Shown piece after piece: positions 31,098-40,487 of a stretch of DNA of 64,000 nucleotides. Under the pieces are notes generated by a model. The model saw only the letters and a program-made list of their open reading frames with translations. It was not told the origin of the DNA and ran no database searches. Where the stretch lies: contig NZ_WPCU01000010.1 in the NCBI RefSeq assembly GCF_009742705.1, positions 695,911 through 759,910 of the forward strand. Reading direction: 5' to 3'. How positions within the stretch are numbered: position 1 is the stretch's first letter; every line of letters starts with the position of its first letter. This stretch comes from Auraticoccus cholistanensis. Lineage in GTDB: Bacteria > Actinomycetota > Actinomycetes > Propionibacteriales > Propionibacteriaceae. The position numbers and the translations under genes are program-made.

Positions 31098-31649
31098 TCA
31101 GGCCCGGACGGCCTGGATGGTCAGGGTGATGTCGACCTTGTCGCCGATGAGGAGCTTCTCGCCCTCCAGCGGGACGTTGAAGTCGATGCCGAACTCCTTG
31201 CGGGAGATGCTCGTGGTGGCCTCCGCACCGAGCCGGGTGGCGCCGTAGGCGTCGACGTCGACCCCGAGGAACTCCGCGTCCAGCACGACGCTCTTGGTCA
31301 CCCCGTGGATCGTCAGGTCGCCGGCGATCTGGTAGCGGTCGCCGGAGCCGGTGATCGAGGTCGAGGTGAAGGTCATGGTGGCGTTGGTGTCGGCGTCGAA
31401 CAGGTCGGCCGAGCGCAGGTGCCCGTCACGCTGGGCGTTGCGGGTGTTGACCGAGGCCATCTGCACCGTGGCGGTGACGCTGGCGGCGGTGGGGTCCTCG
31501 CCCTGGGTGGTGACGGTGCCGGAGAACTCGTCGAAGGTGCCGCGGACCTTGCTCATCAGGTGGCGGACCGTGAAGGCGACCTCGGAGTGCGCCGGGTCGA
31601 TCTGCCAGGTGCCGGTGGCGAGGCTGGTGGTGTCAGGGGTGGTGGTCAT
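31098..31649 (-). CDS. YceI-family lipid-binding protein (cytoplasmic form)
   Basis: 183 residues; the entire protein is the YceI lipocalin-like domain (IDPAHSEVAFTVRHLMSKVRG, then FTSTSITG, LTIHGVTKSV and the closing EFGIDFNVPLEG). Members bind polyprenoid or fatty-acyl chains. There is no signal peptide, unlike E. coli YceI. Its promoter carries two palindromes next to a divergent MarR gene, so it is probably the regulated target. Confidence 0.93.
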   Translation of the reverse strand: MTTTPDTTSLATGTWQIDPAHSEVAFTVRHLMSKVRGTFDEFSGTVTTQGEDPTAASVTATVQMASVNTRNAQRDGHLRSADLFDADTNATMTFTSTSITGSGDRYQIAGDLTIHGVTKSVVLDAEFLGVDVDAYGATRLGAEATTSISRKEFGIDFNVPLEGEKLLIGDKVDITLTIQAVRA

Positions 31650-31670
31650 GTCGAGCTCCTCGGAAGAGTG

Positions 31671-31735
31671 GTTGAAGTTTCAACAAACCCCACTGTACCC
31701 AATGAAGTTGAACTGTCAACTTCTCGGGGTAGGCT
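31671..31735. promoter_or_regulatory. divergent yceI/marR promoters with two MarR-type palindromes
   Basis: Palindrome A: GTTGAA-GT-TTCAAC (31671-31684). Palindrome B: GAAGTTGA-ACTG-TCAACTTC (31704-31723). The reverse-strand yceI promoter is TTGACA (31714-31719), 16 bases, TACAGT (31692-31697), so B covers its -35 and A lies at the start point. The forward marR promoter is TTGAAC (31708-31713), 16 bases, TAGGCT (31730-31735), with its -35 also inside B. One regulator bound at B would block both genes. Confidence 0.75.
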
Positions 31736-31742
31736 GATCAGC

Positions 31743-32213
31743 GTGTCCGAACGAGTCCAGGCCCGGTGGCTGACCACCGAGCAGCAGCAGATCTGGCGCA
31801 CCTTCCTGCTCGGGGTCGCGCGGATCCAGGAGCACCTGGACGCGGACCTGCGCCGGCACGGGCTCGACCTGGCCGAGTACGAGATCCTCGTCTGCCTCGA
31901 GGAGAGCGAGGGCCGGCGGCTGCGGATGTCGGAGCTGGCCGAGGCGGTGCACCAGTCCCGCTCGCGGCTCACCCACACGGTGTCGCGGATGGAGCGCCGC
32001 GGCCTGGTGGCCCGGGTGTCCTGCCCCGAGGACCGGCGCGGGGTCTGGGCCCAGCTGACCGACGCCGGTTTCGAGCTGCTCCGCTCTGCCGCACCCAGCC
32101 ACGTGGAGTCGGTGCGGGAGGTGTTCGTCGAGGCGGTCGACCCCGACGACTTCGCGGCCCTCGGCCGCGCTTTTGGCCGTGTCCTGTCCGTCGGCCGGGA
32201 GTCGGCAGACTGA
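31743..32213 (+). CDS. MarR-family transcriptional regulator
   Basis: 156 residues from GTG 31743, 7 bases after TAGGCT (leaderless). Winged HTH with ...MSELAEAVHQSRSRLTHTVSRMERRGLV (about 61-88) and the wing CPEDRRGVWAQLT. It lacks the N-terminal Cys of OhrR-type peroxide sensors, so the ligand is likely a small molecule. Probably represses itself and yceI through the palindromes between them. The FAD dehydrogenase follows four bases after its stop with its own -10. Confidence 0.92.
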   Translation: MSERVQARWLTTEQQQIWRTFLLGVARIQEHLDADLRRHGLDLAEYEILVCLEESEGRRLRMSELAEAVHQSRSRLTHTVSRMERRGLVARVSCPEDRRGVWAQLTDAGFELLRSAAPSHVESVREVFVEAVDPDDFAALGRAFGRVLSVGRESAD

Positions 32214-32217
32214 GCCC

Positions 32218-35073
32218 ATGACGAATTCGGCCCTGGTCAACCGGGAGCTGGGCGGTCTCGCCTGGCAGCTGGACCGGGAGGGCGTCACCGGCGTGGTCGA
32301 CACCTCCACGCTGTCCCGCTCCCTCTACTCCAGCGACGCCTCGCTGTACCGCGTGGTGCCCCAGGGCGTGGCCTGGCCGCGCACCGTGGCCGAGCTGCGC
32401 TCGGTCCTGGACGCCGCCCGGGACAAGAAGGTCGCGGTCACCCTGCGCGGTGCCGGCACCTCGTGCGCCGGCAACGCGGTGGGTCCGGGTCTGGTCGTCG
32501 ACGTGGCCCGCCACCTCAACCAGGTGCTGAGCATCGACCCCGAGCAGCGCACCGCCGTGGTGCAGCCCGGGGTGGTGCAGTCGGAGCTGCAGAAGGCCGC
32601 GGCCCCCCACGGGCTGCGCTTCGGACCCGACCCCTCCACCCACAACCGCTGCACCCTGGGCGGGATGATCGGCAACAACGCCTGCGGCCCCCGTGCGCTG
32701 GGCTACGGCAAGACCGCCGACAACGTGCTCGGGCTCGAGGTGGTCACCGGCGGCGGCGAGCGGCTGGTCCTCGGCGGCCCCGACGCGACCCCGGTGGAGC
32801 AGTCCCCCACCCTCACCGCGCTGCGCGACCTGGTGGCGCAGAACCTGGCCCTGATCCGCACCGAGTTCGGCCGCTTCGCCCGCCAGGTGTCCGGCTACAG
32901 CCTGGAGCACCTGCTGCCGGAGAACGGCTTCGACGTGGCCCGCTTCCTCACCGGCACCGAGGGCACGCTGGTCACCATCACCCAGGCCACGGTCCGCCTG
33001 GTCGCCGACCCGCCGTACCGCACCATGGTGGCCCTGGGCTACCCCTCGATGGCCGACGCCGCCGACGACGCCCCCACCGTCCTGCAGCACCGCCCGACCG
33101 CCTGCGAGGGGCTGGACGCCCGCATCGTCGACGTCGTCCGCCAACGGCTGGGCGACAGCGCCGTCCCGCCGATGCCGGCGGGCGAGGGCTGGATGCTGGT
33201 GGAGCTGTCCGACTCCGACCCCGAGGCCCTGGCCGTGCGCGCCGCGCTGCTGCTCGACGCCAGCCACTGCACCGACGGGCTCGTCGTCGACGACCCGGTG
33301 CGGGCCGGCGCGCTGTGGAAGATCCGTGAGGACGGCGCCGGGCTGGCCGGGGTGAGCCTCGGCCGTCCCGCCTACCCCGGCTGGGAGGACGCCGCCGTGC
33401 CGCCCGAGCACCTGGGCGACTACCTGCGCGCCTTCGACGCGCTGCTCACCCGCCACGGCCTGCGCGGCATGCCGTACGGCCACTTCGGCGACGGCTGCGT
33501 GCACGTCCGCATCGACTTCCCGCTGACCGACGAGGGCGGGGCCGAGCACTACCACGGCTTCGTCACCGAGGCGGCGGAGCTGGTGGCCTCCTTCGGCGGC
33601 TCGATGTCGGGCGAGCACGGCGACGGCCGGGCCCGCTCGGCGCTGCTGCCGAGCATGTACTCCGCCGAGGCGATCGCCCTGTTCGGGAAGGTCAAGGCGG
33701 TCTTCGACCCCGACGGCCTGCTCAACCCCGGCGTGCTGGTCGACCCCCGCCCGGTGGAGGCCGACGTCCGGGCAGCGCTGGTGCGGACCGCGCCGATGCG
33801 CGGGCGCGAGCTGCACCTGTCGGCGGAGGTGCACCGCTGCTCCGGCGTGGGCAAGTGCATCGCCGACACCACCGGGGCCGGCGGGGTGATGTGCCCCTCC
33901 TTCCAGGCCACGCGGCAGGAGAAGGACTCGACCCGCGGCCGTGCCCGGGTGCTGCAGGAGATGATCAACGGCAGCACCGTGAAGCGCGGCTTCCGCTCGC
34001 CCGAGGTCCACGAGGCCCTCGACCTGTGCCTGTCCTGCAAGGGCTGCCGGCGCGACTGCCCCACCGGCATCGACATGGCGGCCTACAAGGCGAGGGTGCT
34101 GGACGAGACCTACCGCGGCGGGCTGCGGCCGCGGATCCACTACGCGCTGGGCTGGCTGCCCCGCTGGGGACGGCTGATCACCACCGTGCCCGGGCTGGCC
34201 GTGCTCACCAACGCCGTGATGGCCACCCCCGGGCTGCGCTCGCTGCTGAAGTGGGGCGCGGGCGTCGACCAGCGGCGCCAGCTGCCCCGCTTCGCGCGCA
34301 CCTCGGCCACCCGGGCCGGCCGGGCCCGGGTCGCCCGGACGGGCGGCAGCGCGCCCCACGGGCCGGTGGTGCTGTGGGTGGACTCCTTCTCCGACAAGTT
34401 CGCCGGCAGCGGCGCGGGTCCGATGGTGGAGCTGCTGGAGCAGGCCGGCTACGAGCCCCGCTTCCTGGAGCGCGACGCCTGCTGCGGGCTGACCTGGATC
34501 AGCACCGGCCAGCTCGACGGCGCCCGGCGCCAGCTGCGTGCCGCCCTCGACGTGCTGCACCCCGTGGTCAGCGCCGGCACCCCGGTCGTGGGCATCGAGC
34601 CGTCCTGCCTGGCGGTGTGGCGCAGCGACGCGGGCGAGCTGCTGCCCGACGACCCGCGGGTGCCCGAGGTGTCGGCCGGCGTGCTGACCCTGGCCGAGCT
34701 GCTGGCGCGCACCCCGGGCTGGACGCCGCCGGACCTGTCGGGCACCACGGTGGTGGCCCAGCCGCACTGCCACCACGCCTCGGTGCTGGGCTGGAAGGCC
34801 GACGCGGCCCTGCTGGCCTCCACCGGCGCCGACGTCACCACGGTCGGCGGCTGCTGCGGGCTGGCCGGGAACTTCGGCGTCGAGAAGGGCCACTACGAGG
34901 TGTCGGTGCAGGTGGCCGAGCACGACCTGCTGCCTGCCGTGCGCGAGGCCGGGGACGACGCGGTGGTGCTGGCCGACGGGTTCTCCTGCCGGACCCAGCT
35001 GGCCGAGCTGGCCGACCGCCAGGCCATCACGCTGCCCGAGCTGCTGCTGCGGGGCGGGCCGCGCTCGTCCTGA
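32218..35073 (+). CDS. fused FAD-linked 2-hydroxyacid dehydrogenase / iron-sulfur oxidoreductase
   Basis: 951 residues. FAD-binding type 4 domain (about 40-220, with CAGNAVG and GGMIGNNACG) and FAD-oxidase C-terminal domain to about 520 (HFGDGCVHVR, GEHGDGRAR). Then two Fe-S Cys clusters beginning at Cys541 (CSGVGKC) and Cys604 (CLSCKGCRRDCP), and two CCG domains at 755 and 879. A single-chain version of glycolate/D-lactate dehydrogenase GlcD plus GlcF. It oxidises a D-2-hydroxyacid and passes electrons to the respiratory chain. CAGACT ends 6 bases before ATG 32218 and overlaps the marR stop. Confidence 0.93.
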   Translation: MTNSALVNRELGGLAWQLDREGVTGVVDTSTLSRSLYSSDASLYRVVPQGVAWPRTVAELRSVLDAARDKKVAVTLRGAGTSCAGNAVGPGLVVDVARHLNQVLSIDPEQRTAVVQPGVVQSELQKAAAPHGLRFGPDPSTHNRCTLGGMIGNNACGPRALGYGKTADNVLGLEVVTGGGERLVLGGPDATPVEQSPTLTALRDLVAQNLALIRTEFGRFARQVSGYSLEHLLPENGFDVARFLTGTEGTLVTITQATVRLVADPPYRTMVALGYPSMADAADDAPTVLQHRPTACEGLDARIVDVVRQRLGDSAVPPMPAGEGWMLVELSDSDPEALAVRAALLLDASHCTDGLVVDDPVRAGALWKIREDGAGLAGVSLGRPAYPGWEDAAVPPEHLGDYLRAFDALLTRHGLRGMPYGHFGDGCVHVRIDFPLTDEGGAEHYHGFVTEAAELVASFGGSMSGEHGDGRARSALLPSMYSAEAIALFGKVKAVFDPDGLLNPGVLVDPRPVEADVRAALVRTAPMRGRELHLSAEVHRCSGVGKCIADTTGAGGVMCPSFQATRQEKDSTRGRARVLQEMINGSTVKRGFRSPEVHEALDLCLSCKGCRRDCPTGIDMAAYKARVLDETYRGGLRPRIHYALGWLPRWGRLITTVPGLAVLTNAVMATPGLRSLLKWGAGVDQRRQLPRFARTSATRAGRARVARTGGSAPHGPVVLWVDSFSDKFAGSGAGPMVELLEQAGYEPRFLERDACCGLTWISTGQLDGARRQLRAALDVLHPVVSAGTPVVGIEPSCLAVWRSDAGELLPDDPRVPEVSAGVLTLAELLARTPGWTPPDLSGTTVVAQPHCHHASVLGWKADAALLASTGADVTTVGGCCGLAGNFGVEKGHYEVSVQVAEHDLLPAVREAGDDAVVLADGFSCRTQLAELADRQAITLPELLLRGGPRSS

Positions 35074-35077
35074 GGCG

Positions 35078-35099
35078 CGGCCCGGCCCGTCCCGGGCCG
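35078..35099. terminator. hairpin between convergent genes
   Basis: CGGCCCGG (35078-35085) and CCGGGCCG (35092-35099). Fills the 30-base gap between the ends of the dehydrogenase and amidohydrolase genes. Confidence 0.5.
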
Positions 35100-35103
35100 G
35101 GGC

Positions 35104-36276
35104 TCAGTCCTCGGGCTGCCAGGTGTGGACCTCGCGGCCGGCGACGAACACCCGCAGCGCCCGCTGCATGACGTCGAGCGGGTCCCCGCTCCACAGCACC
35201 ACGTCGCCGAGCTTGCCCACCTCGAGCGAGCCGATCTGGTCCTCCAGGCCGAGGGCCCGGGCGGGGTTGATGGTGATCGAGCGCAGCGCCGTCTCGCGGT
35301 CGAGCCCCGCCTTGACGGCGAAGGTGGCCTGGTGGACCAGGAAGTGGATCGGGATCACCGGGTGGTCGGTGATGATCGAGATCTCGACCCCGGCGCGCGC
35401 CAGCCGGCCCGGGTTGGCGGTGGAGCGGTTGCGCAGCTCGACCTTGGACCGGCTGGTCAGCAGCGGGCCGATCAGCACGGGGATGCCCCGCTCGGCCAGC
35501 AGGTCGGCCACCAGGTGCGCCTCGGTGCCGTGGTCGAGCACCAGCTGGTAGCCGAACTCGTCGGCGATCCGCACCGCGGTGGCGATGTCGTCGGCCCGGT
35601 GGGAGTGCTGGCGCCAGGGGATCTCGCGGTCGAGCACCGACAGCAGCGCCTCCAGCTTGAGGTCGCGGCCGTCGAACGGCTTGCCCTCCGCGGCGGCCCG
35701 GTCCCGCCTCGCCCGGTAGTTCTCGGCCTCGACGAACGCGCTGCGCATCACCGCGGCGACCCCGAGCCGGGTCGACGGCGTCCGCTTCTGCTCCCCGTAG
35801 ATCCGCTTGGGGTTCTCCCCCAGCGCCGCCTTGAGGCCGGCCGGCGAGCGCAGCACCATCTCCTCGACGGTGCGCCCGGAGGTGTGCAGCGCGACGCAGA
35901 GGCCGCCGACGACGTTGCCCGAGCCCGGGTTGACGCACACCGTGGTGACGCCGCCGCCGAGGGCGTCGGTGAAGCCGAGGTCGCCGGGGTAGATGGCGTC
36001 GAGGGCGCGGACGTGGGCCGTCACCGGGTCGGTCATCTCGTTGGTGTCGTCGCCCGACCAGCCCTCGCCCTCCTCGTGCACCCCCAGGTGGGTGTGGGCG
36101 TCGACGAAGCCGGGCAGCAGCCAGCCGCCGCCGGCGTCGACCACCTCCGCCCCCGCGGGCACCTCGACGTCGGGGCCGAGCGCGGTGATGGTGCCGTCCG
36201 TCACCAGCACGGTGCCCCGGAAGGGCTCGGCGGTGACGGGGACGACGTGGGCGTCGGTGATCGCGAGGGTGGACAT
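35104..36276 (-). CDS. amidohydrolase (imidazolonepropionase/dihydroorotase-like superfamily)
   Basis: 390 residues. Metal site HTHLGVH near 60-66, further His in QHSHRADD (about 219) and DHGTEAH (about 243), and the catalytic Asp in [10 protein letters not shown] composite beta-sandwich is formed by the ends. Close in pattern to the actinobacterial amidohydrolases of unknown substrate. TAGAGT lies 7 bases before ATG 36276; its TAG is also the stop codon of the inositol monophosphatase gene, so this gene has an embedded leaderless promoter. Confidence 0.88.
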   Translation of the reverse strand: MSTLAITDAHVVPVTAEPFRGTVLVTDGTITALGPDVEVPAGAEVVDAGGGWLLPGFVDAHTHLGVHEEGEGWSGDDTNEMTDPVTAHVRALDAIYPGDLGFTDALGGGVTTVCVNPGSGNVVGGLCVALHTSGRTVEEMVLRSPAGLKAALGENPKRIYGEQKRTPSTRLGVAAVMRSAFVEAENYRARRDRAAAEGKPFDGRDLKLEALLSVLDREIPWRQHSHRADDIATAVRIADEFGYQLVLDHGTEAHLVADLLAERGIPVLIGPLLTSRSKVELRNRSTANPGRLARAGVEISIITDHPVIPIHFLVHQATFAVKAGLDRETALRSITINPARALGLEDQIGSLEVGKLGDVVLWSGDPLDVMQRALRVFVAGREVHTWQPED

Positions 36277-36286
36277 GGTGGCCACT

Positions 36287-37126
36287 CTAGGCAGGCGGGC
36301 GCGACCCGGTCGCCTCCGCCCGGCGGGCGGTGTAGACGGGGAGGAGCAGCTCGCGCAGCGGTCCCCACAGGGCCGGCGGCGCCGCGAGGACGTCCCCGCT
36401 GGCGGGGAAGCGGCCCGGGCACGGACCGTCCAGGTCGCCCACCGTGCCGCCGGCCTCGTGCACCAGCAGCGCCCCGGCGGCGCAGTCCCACGGCGAGAGC
36501 CCGGGGGTCCACACCGCGTCCGCGCGGCCGGTGGCCAGCTGGGCCAGGGCCGCGGCCGCGCTGCCGCCACGACGCACGTCGCGGACCCGGGGCAGCAGCG
36601 CGGCGACCATCTGGGCCGCGTCGTCCTTCTGCCGACCGCGGCCCCAGTTGACCTCCACCAGGGTGTGCGCCAGGTCCGTCCGGTCGGGGACGTGGAGCCG
36701 CTCGCCGTCGGCCCAGGCGCCGCCGCCGAGGTGGGCCCAGCTGAGCCGTCCGACCGCCGGTTCGGCCACCGCGCCGGCCAGCAGGGCCTGGTCGTCGGCC
36801 CTCACGGCGGCGACGCTCACCGCCCAGTCGGGTCGGCCGTAGACGTAGTTGGTGGTGCCGTCGACGGGGTCGACGACCCACGTCACCTCGCCCGTCCCGG
36901 CCACGCTGCCGCCCTCCTCGCCGAGGATCCCGTCGTGGGGGCGGCGCCCGAGGATCACCGAGCGGATGGTCTCCTCGGTGTCGGTGTCGGCCTGGCTGAC
37001 CAGGTCGGACGGACCCGCCTTGTGCCGCACCTGCAGCGAGCCGGCCCGGCGCCGCCAGTCCATGGCGACGGCCGCGCCCGCCCGGGCGGCGGCCACCGCC
37101 ACCGCCGACAGCTCAGCGGGGTCCAC
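36287..37126 (-). CDS. inositol monophosphatase family protein
   Basis: 279 residues from GTG 37126, overlapping the previous gene by 14 bases. Mg-binding motifs GEEGG (about 71), [15 protein letters not shown] (about 84-98) and [18 protein letters not shown] (about 215). Dephosphorylates inositol phosphate or a related sugar phosphate; in actinobacteria could serve inositol for mycothiol and phosphatidylinositol, or histidinol phosphate. Follows the UbiA-like gene in an operon. Confidence 0.92.
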   Translation of the reverse strand: MDPAELSAVAVAAARAGAAVAMDWRRRAGSLQVRHKAGPSDLVSQADTDTEETIRSVILGRRPHDGILGEEGGSVAGTGEVTWVVDPVDGTTNYVYGRPDWAVSVAAVRADDQALLAGAVAEPAVGRLSWAHLGGGAWADGERLHVPDRTDLAHTLVEVNWGRGRQKDDAAQMVAALLPRVRDVRRGGSAAAALAQLATGRADAVWTPGLSPWDCAAGALLVHEAGGTVGDLDGPCPGRFPASGDVLAAPPALWGPLRELLLPVYTARRAEATGSRPPA

Positions 37127-38528
37127 GAGGTCCCGCGTCGGGGGCGTCGCCGGCCACGGGCGCCGGCGGGTGCACCAGCTCCCAGGCCGAGGAGCCGACG
37201 ACCCAGCGCGCGAGCGCGCCCAGCGCGGCACCGACCGGGCGGGTGAGCGGCCGTGCCCAGGAGCCCATGGTGCTGAGCGAGTTCCGGGTGGCGGTGACGT
37301 AGGCGAGCATCACGACCAGCCACGGGAGCACGGCGACCACCGACGCGGCCGACGGCGTCGCCGATCCCAGCAGCACCACTCCGACCAGCAGGAGCAGGGC
37401 GCCGGCACCCGTGACGACCCGGCGTGCGCGCGGGGGCGCCACCACCACCGCGAGGGTGAGCAGGGCGCCGCCCACGGCCACGGCCGCGGCCGGCGGCCAC
37501 GCGGCACCGGGCGGTGAGAACTCCCACCCGGTCAGGGCGGCCGCTCCGCCGGCCACGACGAAGGCCAGGTTCCACGGCGCCAGCGGCGAGGTCCGGCCGC
37601 GCAACGGCGCCCAGTCCGCACCCGGCGTGCCGTCGGCCACGTGCTCGGCGCGGGCGGGCAGCCAGCGGACGAGCGCCGTCAGGTGCTCGCGGGCGTGCTG
37701 GGCCTGCACCGTCCACACCGGCTCACCACCGCGCAGGACGCAGAAGGCGGTGGCCTCGACCGCCCAGCGGCTGGTGACGAAGCCGATCCCGTACGCCCAC
37801 AGCGCGACGGTCGCGGCGACGGCCAGGACGGGGCGGTCCGCGAGGCCGAGGGCCAGACCCAGGCCGATCAGCCCGCGCACGGCGTACCCCGCTCCCACGG
37901 CCAGCCAGATCGCCACGACGGCGGGACGCAGCGGCGCGGGCACCTGCTCGCTGCGCCCGGTGCCCGCCGAGCGGAGCCACTCGTAGACCGCCGCCACGCC
38001 GAACACCGCCACGGCGGCGAGGGCCAGCAGCGGGCCCAGGTGCAGCTGCGGCAGCGCGAGGACCAGGCCTGCCACCAGCGCCAGCCGTGCGGCGGCGACG
38101 GCGCAGCTGGCCAGGATGTGCTCCCGGCCGCGCTCGAGGGGCCCCGGCAGCCGGCCGCGGTCCTTCGCCGAGGGGTGACGCTGGTCGGCTGCGAAGCCGC
38201 GCACGTCGTTCCACTGGTAGCGGGCCGGGTAGATCAGCAGCTCCACCGCGAGCAGCACGACGGCGGCGCGCAGCACCGTCCGGGGGTCGGTACCGCCGGC
38301 ACCCAGCACCCCGAGCAGGAAGGCGCAGGGGATGAGCAGCGCCTTGAAGGCGTCCCCGGGCCGCGGCACCAGCAGGTAGCCGGCCATCGTCCGCCCACCC
38401 GCGGGCGGGGCGGCCCGGCCGGCGGCGGGGACGTCCCGGGCCGCCGGGGACGGCCGGTCGACGCCTCCGGGCGCGACCAGCGGCGCCGGGGTCCGGCCGG
38501 CACGCGCGGGGTCGCTCGTCAGGGTCAC
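37113..38528 (-). CDS. polytopic membrane protein, UbiA prenyltransferase-like
   Basis: 471 residues from GTG 38528. About 10-11 hydrophobic spans. The first cytoplasmic loop reads RYQWNDVRGFAADQRHPSAK, similar to the NDxxD-type Asp-rich site of UbiA prenyltransferases although the second Asp motif is unclear. The N-terminal 47 residues are Pro/Ala-rich, so a later start at the Met of AGYLLVPRP is possible. Next to an inositol-phosphatase-like gene, so lipid or isoprenoid glycolipid metabolism is conceivable. Call is moderate. Confidence 0.7.
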   Translation of the reverse strand: MTLTSDPARAGRTPAPLVAPGGVDRPSPAARDVPAAGRAAPPAGGRTMAGYLLVPRPGDAFKALLIPCAFLLGVLGAGGTDPRTVLRAAVVLLAVELLIYPARYQWNDVRGFAADQRHPSAKDRGRLPGPLERGREHILASCAVAAARLALVAGLVLALPQLHLGPLLALAAVAVFGVAAVYEWLRSAGTGRSEQVPAPLRPAVVAIWLAVGAGYAVRGLIGLGLALGLADRPVLAVAATVALWAYGIGFVTSRWAVEATAFCVLRGGEPVWTVQAQHAREHLTALVRWLPARAEHVADGTPGADWAPLRGRTSPLAPWNLAFVVAGGAAALTGWEFSPPGAAWPPAAAVAVGGALLTLAVVVAPPRARRVVTGAGALLLLVGVVLLGSATPSAASVVAVLPWLVVMLAYVTATRNSLSTMGSWARPLTRPVGAALGALARWVVGSSAWELVHPPAPVAGDAPDAGPRGPR

Positions 38529-38702
38529 AGCGCCGACTTAGCCCGGACGGCGCCGCCCAAACCGGCGACCGGGGTCCGGTTGGCCCCTGCCGGACCGGGT
38601 AGGGACACAGCACCTCGAGGTCAAACAGCGGCTTCGACCCGGCCGTGCGCGCCGACCGGCGCCTCCCGCCGGGCCGGCCGCCTGACCTCCGAGGAGACCC
38701 TC

Positions 38703-40385
38703 GTGACCACCACGATCCCCACCTCCGGCGTCGCCGGCGGCGACGACCACCCGGGGCTGCCCGCCCGGACCGTGCCCGTCCCGACCGTGCCGGTCTGCGC
38801 GGACCGGCTGGCCGGCCTGGACGACGGCAGGGTGTCGGTGCCCTGCTACGACCGCGCCGCCCTGGTCCCCGCCGTGGTCCACATCGGGGTGGGCTGCTTC
38901 CACCGCGCCCACCAGGAGCTCTACTTCGACGACCTCGCCCGCCGCGGGGAGACCGCCTGGGGCGTGACCGGGGTCGGTCTGCACAGCCCCGAGATGGGTG
39001 AGGTGCTCACCCAGCAGGACAACCTCTACACCGTGCTGGTGCGCGACGAGACCGAGGACCGGGTGAGGGTCGTGGGCGCACTCACCCGCTACCTCTTCGC
39101 ACCCGAGGACCCGGCGGAGGTGCTGCGGACCCTGGCCGACGAGCGCACCCGGCTGGTGACCCTCACCATCACCGGCTCCGCGTACCCCTCCCAGGAGGTC
39201 GATCCGGCCGACCCGGCGGTGCGGGCCGACGTGGAGACCCCGGACACGCCCGGGACCGCCTTCGGCTACCTGGTGCAGGCCCTGGACCTGCGCCGCCGGG
39301 CCGGGCTGCCGGCGTTCACGGTGCTCTCCTGCGACAACATCCAGGGCAACGGGGCGGTCACGCGGGCGGCGGTGGTGTCGACGGCGCGGCTGCGCGACCC
39401 CGAACTGGCGGACTGGATCGAACGGCACGCCGCCTTCCCCAGCAGCATGGTCGACCGGATCACCCCCGAGACGACCGCCACCACCCGCGAGCTGCTGGCC
39501 GAGGAGTACCACGTCGAGGACCGCTGGCCGGTGGTGACCGAGCCCTTCTCGCAGTGGATCATCGAGGACTCCTTCAGCGCCGGGCGGCCGCCGCTGGACG
39601 CGGTGGGCGCCCGCTTCGTCGACGACGTGCTGCCCTACGAGGTCATGAAGGCGCGGCTGCTCAACGGCGCCCACTCCGCGCTCGGCTGCCTGGGCGCGCT
39701 GGCCGGCTACACCACCAGCCACGAGGCGATGGCCGACCCGGTGGTGCGGCAGTTCGTCGCCGGCTACCTGCGGGAGGCGTCGGCGGTGCTGCCGATGACG
39801 GTGCCCGGCATCGACCTCGACGCCTACTGCCAGACCCTGCTGCGGCGCTTCGCCAACCCGCGGGTCGGCGACCAGCTGAGCAGGCTGTGCCGTCGTGGCT
39901 CCACCAAGCTGCCGTCCTACGTGTTCCCGACCCTGCAGCAGGCGCTGGAGCAGGACCGGCCCCGGGCCCACGTCGTGCTGGCCGTGGCCGCCTGGCTGCG
40001 CTACCTGCACGGCGTCGACCACAGCGGCTCCCGCTACGAGGTGTCCGACGTCCGGGCCGAGGAGCTGCGGGAGCTGGTGCTGGCCGGCGGCTGCGACCCC
40101 CGGCCGGTGCTGCAGGGCGCCCCGGACCTGTTCGCCGCCCTGGCCGACGACCCACGGCTCGCCGACGAGCTCAGCCTGGCGCTGACCGCCCTGCAGGCCG
40201 GACCCCACGCCGCGGCCGCCGCGCTGTCCGCGGCGGGGAAAACCCCGACCTCGGGCGGGGCGCCGCAGCCCGCCCGGCAGCAGCCTCCGACCCGGGCCCG
40301 GCGGCGTCCGGACCCGACGGTGCAGGCGCCGGCGTCCCGGCCCCGCGAGGTCGGCACCGCGCTCACCCGTCGCGGACGTCGGTGA
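38703..40385 (+). CDS. mannitol dehydrogenase family protein (polyol/altronate/fructuronate type)
   Basis: 560 residues from GTG 38703 after GAGGAG. N-terminal Rossmann region (VVHIGVGCFHRAHQELYFDDL), and the catalytic Lys in VMKARLLNGAHSALGCLG. NAD-dependent oxidation of a polyol or reduction of fructose/uronate. The family is usually near 480-500 residues. The last 50 residues (GKTPTSGG... to RRGRR) are Pro/Arg-rich and look like translated non-coding sequence, suggesting that the ancestral stop was lost. The 174-base gap before it holds an ACCTCGAGGT palindrome (38612-38621) but no clear promoter. Confidence 0.88.
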   Translation: MTTTIPTSGVAGGDDHPGLPARTVPVPTVPVCADRLAGLDDGRVSVPCYDRAALVPAVVHIGVGCFHRAHQELYFDDLARRGETAWGVTGVGLHSPEMGEVLTQQDNLYTVLVRDETEDRVRVVGALTRYLFAPEDPAEVLRTLADERTRLVTLTITGSAYPSQEVDPADPAVRADVETPDTPGTAFGYLVQALDLRRRAGLPAFTVLSCDNIQGNGAVTRAAVVSTARLRDPELADWIERHAAFPSSMVDRITPETTATTRELLAEEYHVEDRWPVVTEPFSQWIIEDSFSAGRPPLDAVGARFVDDVLPYEVMKARLLNGAHSALGCLGALAGYTTSHEAMADPVVRQFVAGYLREASAVLPMTVPGIDLDAYCQTLLRRFANPRVGDQLSRLCRRGSTKLPSYVFPTLQQALEQDRPRAHVVLAVAAWLRYLHGVDHSGSRYEVSDVRAEELRELVLAGGCDPRPVLQGAPDLFAALADDPRLADELSLALTALQAGPHAAAAALSAAGKTPTSGGAPQPARQQPPTRARRRPDPTVQAPASRPREVGTALTRRGRR

Positions 40386-40487
40386 GCCACCACGGTCGCG
40401 GCTCGGCGGTGCCGCCCGCCTCGTAGGGTGGTCCGGTGCGCAGCAGGGAGGCAGGCACCAGGGAGGCAGCAGACGGGGCCGGGCGCC

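Noticed and set aside
38529-38702. Small RNA or gene in the gap before the mannitol dehydrogenase gene
   Set aside because: Only a 10-base palindrome was seen, with no promoter-terminator pair and no plausible reading frame.
40444-40469. Two CAGGGAGGCAG copies as a regulatory direct repeat before arfB
   Set aside because: G-rich purine repeats resemble ribosome sites and arise easily here; no palindrome or known motif, so kept only as a note in the arfB entry.
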